DNA of 64,000 nucleotides from Alloprevotella sp. (GTDB taxonomy: Bacteria; Bacteroidota; Bacteroidia; Bacteroidales; Bacteroidaceae): contig JAFVDF010000009.1 of NCBI GenBank assembly GCA_017478625.1, positions 62,001-126,000 of the forward strand. Reading direction: 5' to 3'. The notes under the pieces are model-generated. The model did not search any database, was not told where the DNA came from, and saw only the letters and a list, made by a program, of their open reading frames with translations. Below are positions 55,263 through 62,079 of this stretch, piece by piece. Both the position numbers and the translations under genes were made by a program. Positions within the stretch are counted from its first letter, which is position 1; each line of letters begins with the position of its first letter.

Positions 55263-57614
55263 ATGCGTCGCATACTCATCAGTCTCTTTTGCATTATCGC
55301 CTCTACTGCGTACACCTATGCACAAGACTCAGAAAACTGGGATTTTTACCTGTCCTATACGGAACATACGCAAAACATCTTTGCAGGTGACAAATTCTAT
55401 TGTGTAACCAGTGGCAACCTTATGAGTTATTCGCTGGAAGACGAAGAAGTACATCTGTACGATAGTAATAACGGCATGAGCGGTAAGAACATCTTGCTGT
55501 GCGCTTACTCAAAAGTGGCAAAGGTGCTTACTATCATCTACGACGACGGTAACATCGACTTACTTGACGAGTCCGATAATTTTACGCAACTATCACAGTA
55601 TCGCAGCGCATCGGCAGGGGCATTCAACGCAAAGCGGCTACAAATCAGCGGGAGGTATGCCGTGTTCACTTCGGGTAGCGAAGTGGTTGTCATAGACCTT
55701 ATAGATAAAACTTTCAAGGGGGTATATAATCTTGAGCAAGACTTATATGTTGCCACCATATTCAACAATGAGATTTGGGCCGCCGGAGATAATTTTATCT
55801 TAAGGTGTCCACTCAATAAGAACCCCTACGACCTTGACAACTGGAGCGAAATCATCAACATCTGGGCAGACAATTTCGTACAGATAGGAGATAAGTTATA
55901 CGTCAATATTCGCACACAACACGCCCCTTATTATGTCGGCTTCTGGGAGTTTACTATCACTGGAGACGACGGAGCTTTTACTGCACGGCAGATTCAATAT
56001 GGTCCGGTTTATACTGCCAGCACCGGAGACAAGTATGGTGCAATAATGTTCAATGCTTCACAAATCTGCGTAGTTAATGAAGCGGACATAAGCAATTATA
56101 CAGTGGTGACAAAACCTGCTGATATAAGTACCTGGTATAGTGTTTCCCGCGATGACGATGGCTTCATCTGGATCAGCGAAGGCTTCAACGGGCTAAAACA
56201 GTACTCACTTGACACTACGGAACGGACTTTAACCCCGACAGGTCGTATCATTCCGCCGATGGGCATACAACGTGACTTAGCATACTATATGCGTTACGAA
56301 GGAGAACGCTTGCTTGTTGCAGGCGGACGTTTGGATCCTTATGCCCGCCAGTGGTGGCCCGGAACGATAATGTACTATGAAAATGGAGAATGGGGTAGCT
56401 TCCAGGAAGAAGGCATCTCTCAGAGTACAGGCTTGAACTACAGAAATATTACAAGCATTGTCCAAGACCCCAGAGACCCTAACCATCACTTTGCAGCCTC
56501 GGCCGGACAAGGTATATATGAGTTCCAAGACTACAACTTTGTGCGACTTCTTAACGAAAGTAACTCAGGACTCCTCTCCATTGTTGCAAACAATCCCAAC
56601 TACCTCCGAATTGACGGTTTGAACTATGACCAAGACGGCAACCTATGGGTAGTGAACAATCAGGTAGAGAGCCCGCTCAAATGTATGAAGCCCGACGGCA
56701 CCTGGAAAGACTTCTATGTAGAGCCCATAGATGCGGCGCCCACGTTGGAGAAGACTCTCATCGATCCCAAAGGACGTATCTGGGTAGCCTCCCGTCGAAC
56801 AGTAGGATATCATGATGCAGGACTACTGTGCTATGATACAAACGGCACCATTGATAATGAAGCCGACGACTTATACCGTTATCGCATTGACGGCTATAAT
56901 CAAGACAGCCGAAACGTGCGTCTTGGAGGAGTCTATGCCCTTGCGCTCGACAAAACCGACCGACTTTGGGTTGGAACCGAGACTGGGCTTTATGTAGTGG
57001 ATAATACCGACGACTATTTCAACAGTAACTTCAACTGGACACAAGTAAAAGTTCCACGGAATGACGGTACAAATCTGGCCGATTACTTATTGGCCGATGT
57101 CTCTGTATCGGCCCTTGCCGTAGATGGAGCCAACCGCAAATGGATTGGAACTATGACCAGCGGACTTTACTTAGTCAGCGCAGACGGAAGTGAGATTCTG
57201 GAACACTACTCAACGGAAAATTCTCCCATTTTGTCCGATTACATCCTCAGCATCGCTATCAACGAGGTTGACGGCACCGTGATGATTGGTACCAGCGTAG
57301 GCCTTTGCTCGCTCAAGGCCAATGTGGCGAACTTCGCGGACGACTTACAAAAAGACAACATAAGGGTATATCCCAATCCCGTTAGGCCGGAATACAGTGG
57401 CCCCGTAACTCTGACCGGAATGACTAAGGATGCCGAAGTCAAAGTGGTTACCTCCAGCGGAAAAGCCGTTTATGTCGGCCGGGCCAATAGTGGTAACTTT
57501 ACCTGGGATCTGACTAATCAGCACGGAGAACGCGTGGGCTCTGGTGTATATTTCTTCTACATATCAACAGATGACAGTAAAAAAGGAGTTGTAGCCAAGA
57601 TTATAGTCATCTAA
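55263..57614 (+). CDS. porZ: PorZ-like beta-propeller protein of the type IX secretion system
   Basis: 783 residues. Signal peptide (MRRILISLFCIIASTAYTYAQ), then two seven-blade-like propellers with repeated two-component-regulator-propeller turns (DRLWVGTETGLYVVDN, NRKWIGTMTSGLYLVSADGSEI, GTVMIGTSVGLCSL). From about residue 700 there is a type A C-terminal sorting-like domain: VYPNPVRPEYSGPVTLTG ... WDLTNQHGERVGSGVYFFYI. P. gingivalis PorZ has the same size and layout; there it is a surface part of the T9SS attachment complex needed for sorting. Symbol assigned by this resemblance from memory. Confidence 0.82.
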   Translation: MRRILISLFCIIASTAYTYAQDSENWDFYLSYTEHTQNIFAGDKFYCVTSGNLMSYSLEDEEVHLYDSNNGMSGKNILLCAYSKVAKVLTIIYDDGNIDLLDESDNFTQLSQYRSASAGAFNAKRLQISGRYAVFTSGSEVVVIDLIDKTFKGVYNLEQDLYVATIFNNEIWAAGDNFILRCPLNKNPYDLDNWSEIINIWADNFVQIGDKLYVNIRTQHAPYYVGFWEFTITGDDGAFTARQIQYGPVYTASTGDKYGAIMFNASQICVVNEADISNYTVVTKPADISTWYSVSRDDDGFIWISEGFNGLKQYSLDTTERTLTPTGRIIPPMGIQRDLAYYMRYEGERLLVAGGRLDPYARQWWPGTIMYYENGEWGSFQEEGISQSTGLNYRNITSIVQDPRDPNHHFAASAGQGIYEFQDYNFVRLLNESNSGLLSIVANNPNYLRIDGLNYDQDGNLWVVNNQVESPLKCMKPDGTWKDFYVEPIDAAPTLEKTLIDPKGRIWVASRRTVGYHDAGLLCYDTNGTIDNEADDLYRYRIDGYNQDSRNVRLGGVYALALDKTDRLWVGTETGLYVVDNTDDYFNSNFNWTQVKVPRNDGTNLADYLLADVSVSALAVDGANRKWIGTMTSGLYLVSADGSEILEHYSTENSPILSDYILSIAINEVDGTVMIGTSVGLCSLKANVANFADDLQKDNIRVYPNPVRPEYSGPVTLTGMTKDAEVKVVTSSGKAVYVGRANSGNFTWDLTNQHGERVGSGVYFFYISTDDSKKGVVAKIIVI

Positions 57615-57698
57615 TATGCACGTAAAGTTGTTATATAAGCCTATTTAACGACAAAAACATTGTTTTTTTTGATTTACTTATAAAAAACGTTAGAAAAA

Positions 57699-57730
57699 TT
57701 TGGACGCTGATTAGCAACTTTATATATTTG
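57699..57730 (+). promoter_or_regulatory. Promoter of HU gene
   Basis: TTTG at 57699-57702, 20-base spacer, TATATTTG at 57723-57730; the ATG is at 57784. Strong match, as expected of a highly expressed gene. Confidence 0.75.
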
Positions 57731-57783
57731 CTATGAAAATCTGATTTAAAATTCTATCTCATAACACTTTAAATATTTTTAAT

Positions 57784-58059
57784 ATGAACAAGACTGAATT
57801 AGTTGCTGCAATTGCTGCAAAAGCCGAATTAACAAAAGTTGACGCTAAGAAAGCTCTTGAAGCTGCTTTAGAAGCCGTTAAAGAAACCCTTGCAAAGGAA
57901 GAAAACGTGGCTCTCGTTGGCTTCGGCACCCTTAAAGTTGTTAAACGTGCCGCTCGTCAGGGCGTGAATCCTGCTAATCCTACCAAAAAGATTAAGATTC
58001 CCGCAAAGAAAGTCGTTAAATTCAAGGCTGGTGCAGAGTTGGAAGCTGTTGTAAAATAA
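57784..58059 (+). CDS. HU-family DNA-binding protein
   Basis: 91 residues. Histone-like dimer that bends and packs DNA. MNKTELVAAIAAKAELTKVDAKKALEAALEAV forms the helical part and VALVGFGTLKVVKRAARQGVNPANPTKKIKIPAKKVVKFKAGAEL the beta arm with RxxRxGxNP-like contacts. Own strong promoter and terminator. Confidence 0.96.
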   Translation: MNKTELVAAIAAKAELTKVDAKKALEAALEAVKETLAKEENVALVGFGTLKVVKRAARQGVNPANPTKKIKIPAKKVVKFKAGAELEAVVK

Positions 58060-58078
58060 GCTGACAAACTGACAAAGT

Positions 58079-58115
58079 AATGCCGTGGACCGAAAGGCCT
58101 ACGGCATTTTTGTTT
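58079..58115 (+). terminator. Terminator after HU gene
   Basis: AATGCCGT (58079-58086) with ACGGCATT (58101-58108), then T-rich run. Confidence 0.85.
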
Positions 58116-58122
58116 TTCTTTG

Positions 58123-58130
58123 TATTTTTG
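58123..58130 (+). promoter_or_regulatory. -7 box for small barrel gene
   Basis: TATTTTTG, 82 bases before the ATG at 58213; no clear -33. Confidence 0.45.
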
Positions 58131-58212
58131 CAACAAACATAGGTCTCAACTATTCACAGACCTAAGAAACGGAATCTCTTATTAAAGGAAATCTACACTC
58201 ATTATATATAAT

Positions 58213-58875
58213 ATGAAGAAAACACTATTCACTCTGCTCGTACTATTATTGCCCACTGTGATAAGTGCCCAACATTTTCACCTCAAATTAGGTGGAGGTA
58301 TCGCATCACATATCAAGGGGTCGCAGAGCATTGGCGCATTCAAAATAGGGATAGGCTACGAATACGAATTGAGCCAGAAGTGGACCATCTTGTCATCACT
58401 TGTGGCTTACGGCAAAGGTTGGAAAGAAAAAGACCAGGTAGTAAATTATTACGATGATAATCACGAACTCGTTTACAACGATGATGGAAGCATACGCACT
58501 GGAATAAAAAACCGGACCACTACTGCCAACTATCTGGAGATACCTGTTGTCTTCAACTACTACCTGCGTACAGGCGAAAGCCGTTATGTAGTTTTCAGCG
58601 CAGGGCCATATATCGCTTGTGGCATCAGTGGAAAGCAAAAGACGAAAGGAGACACGGAAGAATATATGGGACGAAGACTCTACTACGAGAGTAAGACGTT
58701 CAAAGAGCATGGTGTTCATCGCTTCGACACAGGACTTACCGCCGGACTGGGCTATCAATTTCCTGCGCATATTACGCTGGGGGTTGAAGCCGACTTTGGA
58801 CTGACAAAATTCAATACGGAAGGCGACAGAAATCTGACTGTACTCGTGGCCCTTTCCTATCAGTTCGGTCTGTAA
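58213..58875 (+). CDS. Small outer membrane beta-barrel protein
   Basis: 220 residues with signal peptide (MKKTLFTLLVLLLPTVISAQ). The mature part alternates polar and apolar residues in eight or so strands (FHLKLGGGIASHIKGSQSIGAFKIGIGYEYELSQKWTILSS, YLEIPVVFNYYLRTGESRYVVFSAGPYIACGISG) and ends LVALSYQFGL with a terminal aromatic-containing strand. It resembles the PorT-like outer membrane barrel group (PF13568), but nothing shows it to be PorT itself. Monocistronic; the next plus-strand signal is the promoter at 58893. Confidence 0.85.
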   Translation: MKKTLFTLLVLLLPTVISAQHFHLKLGGGIASHIKGSQSIGAFKIGIGYEYELSQKWTILSSLVAYGKGWKEKDQVVNYYDDNHELVYNDDGSIRTGIKNRTTTANYLEIPVVFNYYLRTGESRYVVFSAGPYIACGISGKQKTKGDTEEYMGRRLYYESKTFKEHGVHRFDTGLTAGLGYQFPAHITLGVEADFGLTKFNTEGDRNLTVLVALSYQFGL

Positions 58876-58892
58876 AATACCCTAATTGTGGT

Positions 58893-58924
58893 ATTGGAGG
58901 CTTGGGTAGGTCTGCATACCTTTG
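58893..58924 (+). promoter_or_regulatory. Promoter of candidate small RNA 2
   Basis: ATTG at 58893-58896, 20-base spacer, TACCTTTG at 58917-58924. Confidence 0.7.
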
Positions 58925-58929
58925 CATCA

Positions 58930-59073
58930 AATTCAGAACCCTGCTGAAGCAGAGGAAAAGCCTATGGGGCTTCCACGTCGAGAGATGCCAGCAAGCCACA
59001 AGTCTCTGAGTTAAGTAGAAAATTAAATTGTTATGTTCCGAGGAAGGTTGCAACGATGTTGCAACCTTTTTCT
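58930..59073 (+). ncRNA. Candidate small RNA 2
   Basis: About 143 nt from predicted start to terminator, between the small barrel gene and recO (opposite strand). Local hairpins: CTGC-TGAA-GCAG near 58941, GGAA..GCC-TATGG-GGC..TTCC near 58953-58973, and AGAGA/TCTCT near 58981-59007, the last competing with CAGAG/CTCTG. A 16-codon frame (58964-59014) is present but short. A long 3' UTR of the barrel gene is an alternative, but a dedicated promoter argues for an RNA. Not recognised as any known family. Confidence 0.55.
59044..59073 (+). terminator. Terminator of candidate small RNA 2
   Basis: 11-bp perfect stem AAGGTTGCAAC (59044-59054) with complement (59058-59068), 3-base loop, then T-run on the plus strand only. 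Confidence 0.9.
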
Positions 59074-59100
59074 ATCTGCTGACATTATAGTTTTGCACCC

Positions 59101-59829
59101 TTATGCCCGAAAGATATCATGCAGCACTTGCAAGGATTTCGGTTCGTTGAACTGAGGAAGATGCAAACGGTAGTATGCCACCATAAAGTCCAACAGGCGA
59201 GCGCGTTCAGCCGATGTAAATGCGAAAAGATGCAGATTTCCGAAATTCATACGCAACAAGTTGGGCAAAAGAAGAGCTTCTTGAGGTCGCAGAAAATGTT
59301 CGTGACGTGGCTCTGTCGGAGTAAAAACGCCGTTCAGCAAATCAAAGTACGAACCCTCTACATAGTCCTCCACATTAGGTTCAAAGCCCAAGAATGGAAT
59401 CAGTCGGCGCAAAAACGTGATATGAAAGTTCTCCGTACCGACAGAAGCCTCGTCCAGCCACAGCACACTATTCTGTAAAAAATCAAAAAGTTGCGGTGTG
59501 ATTGGTTCCCCACGCAATGCGCCACTTAGAACCTCTGCCAAAAAAAGAGCCACAGATGTTTTGCGGATATCATACGGAATAGATTTCAAAGGAGTGGCGT
59601 GTGCACTACGAAGTTGCTGCAATTGTTTTTGCTCACGGTAGTTCCACTCTATTTCCACCATTGAAAGAGGCTGAAACATATTGACACTCGGCGCACTGCT
59701 ACGTCGCGTTTTAGAACGGTGCAACAGAAACGACTGGCGCCCCGCCTCCTGCGTAAGCATATCTACGATGAGTTTCCCATCTGTATAACGCAACGTATGC
59801 AGAACTATGGCTTTTGAACTCAGCAACAT
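59101..59829 (-). CDS. recO: DNA repair protein RecO
   Basis: 242 residues from the ATG at 59827-59829 (MLLSSKAIVLHTLRYTDGKLIVDMLTQ). RecO loads RecA on SSB-coated DNA in the RecFOR pathway. The N-terminal OB fold (about 1-80; GRQSFLLHRSKTR) and the helical C-terminal domain (VALFLAEVLSGALRGEP, FLQNSVLWLDEA) are as in Bacteroidales RecO. The long frame up to 59952 adds 41 unrelated residues and is not used. Divergent from tRNA-Glu/rpsT. Confidence 0.9.
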   Translation of the reverse strand: MLLSSKAIVLHTLRYTDGKLIVDMLTQEAGRQSFLLHRSKTRRSSAPSVNMFQPLSMVEIEWNYREQKQLQQLRSAHATPLKSIPYDIRKTSVALFLAEVLSGALRGEPITPQLFDFLQNSVLWLDEASVGTENFHITFLRRLIPFLGFEPNVEDYVEGSYFDLLNGVFTPTEPRHEHFLRPQEALLLPNLLRMNFGNLHLFAFTSAERARLLDFMVAYYRLHLPQFNEPKSLQVLHDIFRA

Positions 59830-59956
59830 ATTCCCGAGGTAATTTTTGTTGTGCGAAGTAAATAAAAAATAGGCAAACCATCCCATGGACCAGTCCCATT
59901 TTACGACCCCATAATGCAATTTCATTGAAAAAACGCAAAAAATATTAGGCAAAATA

Positions 59957-59987
59957 TTTGCTTATTAAAAAACGCAGTGTAATTTTG
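59957..59987 (+). promoter_or_regulatory. Promoter of tRNA-Glu-rpsT
   Basis: TTTG at 59957-59960, 19-base spacer, TAATTTTG at 59980-59987; tRNA begins at 60056. Confidence 0.75.
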
Positions 59988-60055
59988 CACCGCAATTAAG
60001 CCGCGTGACGTTTCGGAGCATCTCCGTGTCATTGAAAGGCTGCCGTTGCAAGGCA

Positions 60056-60127
60056 GGCCTATTCGTCTATCGGTTAGGACGAGAGATTTTCATTCTCTAA
60101 AGAGCAGTTCGACTCTGCTATAGGCTA
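60056..60127 (+). tRNA. tRNA-Glu (anticodon TTC)
   Basis: Acceptor GGCCTAT with ATAGGCT, anticodon stem AGAGA/TCTCT with loop TTTTCAT (anticodon TTC), T arm AGCAG-TTCGACT-CTGCT, discriminator A, CCA not encoded. 27 bases before rpsT, so both probably come from one transcript. Confidence 0.95.
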
Positions 60128-60154
60128 CAAGTAAAAAAGATTATAGAGAAAATA

Positions 60155-60409
60155 ATGGCAAACCACAAATCATCGCTCAAAAGAATACGTCAGACAGCTA
60201 CTCGCCGCCTGCACAATCGCTATTACGCCAAGACAATGCGCAACGCAGTACGCAAACTTCGCGCTACCACAGATAAAGCAGAAGCAGTAGAACTACTTCC
60301 GAAAGTACAGAAGATGCTTGACAAATTGGCAAAGCGTCATATCATTCACAAGAACAAAGCTGCCAACTTGAAGAGTAGTGTAGCCCTTCATGTGAATAAG
60401 CTTTCGTAA
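60155..60409 (+). CDS. rpsT: 30S ribosomal protein S20
   Basis: 84 residues, strongly basic, beginning [36 protein letters not shown] as is typical. S20 binds 16S rRNA early in 30S assembly. It follows tRNA-Glu on the same transcript and is closed by a terminator at 60441. Confidence 0.96.
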   Translation: MANHKSSLKRIRQTATRRLHNRYYAKTMRNAVRKLRATTDKAEAVELLPKVQKMLDKLAKRHIIHKNKAANLKSSVALHVNKLS

Positions 60410-60440
60410 GCATTCCTTATATATCAGACGTACATAAACT

Positions 60441-60479
60441 AAGCCGAACCTTATCGCTTATAGATATGGTTCGGTTTTC
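60441..60479 (+). terminator. Terminator after rpsT
   Basis: CCGAACC (60444-60450) with GGTTCGG (60468-60474), then TTTT. Confidence 0.8.
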
Positions 60480-60583
60480 TTATATCCAATCAGCCTATTA
60501 CTCTCTGCAACGAACTCATAAGATTATTCCACTTTTGTCGTTCAGACTACAAAAATTAAATTTAATCCACTAATCCAATCAAT

Positions 60584-62062
60584 ATGCAAGAGTTTGAAAT
60601 CATTGCAAAGACCTTTCACGGACTAGAAGAGGTGCTTGCTCAGGAAATTACAGAGCTTGGCGCCAACAACATAGAGATAGGGCACCGTATGGTACGCTTT
60701 TCCGGCGACAAAGAGGTGCTGTATCGTGCTAACTTCTGCCTGCGGACAGCCGTGCGTATTCTAAAGCCAATCAAGAGGTTTGAAGCGCACAATCCAGACG
60801 AGGTCTATGCAGCCCTGGCAGATTTTCCGTGGGAAAGCATACTCTCGCTGGAACAGACCTTTGCTGTAAACAGCGTTATCAATAGTAGCGAGTTCAACCA
60901 CACAAAGTTTGTAGCCTATAAGGTAAAGGACGCCATCGTGGACTACTTCCGGGAGAAATATGGGAAGCGCCCAAACATCAGCGTGACCAACCCGCAGATT
61001 CGTCTCGATATCCACATTACGGGTACAGACTGCACCTTGTGTCTTGACTCTAGCGGAGAGAGCCTCCACATAAGGGGATACCGCAGTGCAACCGTCGAAG
61101 CCCCAATCAACGAAGTGCTGGCTGCCGGTATGATAAAGTTGAGTGGATGGAAAGCCGACACAGATTTTATAGACCCTTTCTGCGGAAGTGGTACCATAGC
61201 CATAGAAGCCGCGCTGATAGCTCGAAATATCTATCCGGGCCTTTTCCGCGCTCACTACGCCTTTGAAAACTGGCCCGACTTTGACAAAGATCTCCTTCAG
61301 CGTATCTACGACGACGATTCGGCAGAGCGATCATTCGACCACCATATTTATGCGTACGATATCAATATTCCTGCCTTAAAGGCCGCCGAGGAAAATGCCC
61401 ACAACGCAGGCGTAGCAGAACTTATCACTTTCAAACAACAGGACATACGAGCATTCACACAGCCAGCCAATAAGTCTATAATGATAACCAATCCTCCATA
61501 CGGAGAACGCCTCCACGAAGGCGACACGTTGGGACTTTATAATGCGCTGGGCGAACGTCTGAAAAAACAGTTCAAGGGAAATGAGGCCTGGATAATCTGT
61601 TCCAGAAAGGAACTCTTCGATAATTTAGGTCTGCGGCCCAGTGTAAAAATCGAACTCAATAACGGCTCGCTCCCATGCGAACTGCGTCGCTACCAACTCT
61701 TCGATGGAAAACTGGAAAATTTCCGTGATAAGGGCGGGTTGCTCAAATCTGAGGAAGACTATCGCCGTAATGCAAAAAAACGTCGTAGTCAAGAGGCTCG
61801 GGCCGACTTTTTCAGAACGTTCCGCGACGAGAGCAACGAACCCATAGATGAAGCCGAAGAATTGGAAAGCCTACGCAATGTGCACCGCCAATTTGAAAAG
61901 AGATTTGGCCAGAAGTACCACTCACGCGAAAAATCGGAGGATTCACGCCACAACGACTTCCGGCGCTCAACTCGCACCGATATGAAGCGGTCAGACTATA
62001 AGTCTGGGGAGCGTTCGGGGAAACCTTTCAAAAAAACAGGCCGTTTTTCTAAATCACGCTAA
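60584..62062 (+). CDS. THUMP-domain RNA methyltransferase, RlmL type
   Basis: 492 residues. N-terminal THUMP RNA-binding domain (about 45-160), then a Rossmann methyltransferase (UPF0020) with the SAM site FIDPFCGSGTIAIEAALIARN and catalytic TNPPYGERL (N-P-P-Y, N2-guanine methyltransferase motif). The last 100 residues are charged and low in order, with many Arg, Lys and Ser (RRSQEARADFF ... KPFKKTGRFSKSR), an RNA-binding-like tail. It probably methylates a guanine of 23S rRNA (m2G2445 in E. coli RlmL); the RlmK half is absent. The DPP4-type gene follows after 17 bases. Confidence 0.9.
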   Translation: MQEFEIIAKTFHGLEEVLAQEITELGANNIEIGHRMVRFSGDKEVLYRANFCLRTAVRILKPIKRFEAHNPDEVYAALADFPWESILSLEQTFAVNSVINSSEFNHTKFVAYKVKDAIVDYFREKYGKRPNISVTNPQIRLDIHITGTDCTLCLDSSGESLHIRGYRSATVEAPINEVLAAGMIKLSGWKADTDFIDPFCGSGTIAIEAALIARNIYPGLFRAHYAFENWPDFDKDLLQRIYDDDSAERSFDHHIYAYDINIPALKAAEENAHNAGVAELITFKQQDIRAFTQPANKSIMITNPPYGERLHEGDTLGLYNALGERLKKQFKGNEAWIICSRKELFDNLGLRPSVKIELNNGSLPCELRRYQLFDGKLENFRDKGGLLKSEEDYRRNAKKRRSQEARADFFRTFRDESNEPIDEAEELESLRNVHRQFEKRFGQKYHSREKSEDSRHNDFRRSTRTDMKRSDYKSGERSGKPFKKTGRFSKSR

Positions 62063-62079
62063 ACGAACACTCTATTCAC

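Noticed and set aside
58930..59073. Signal recognition particle RNA
   Set aside because: A GAAGCAG-like stretch near 58945 suggested SRP domain IV, but the conserved asymmetric loops and the GGAAGGAAGCA-like core are not in the right arrangement.
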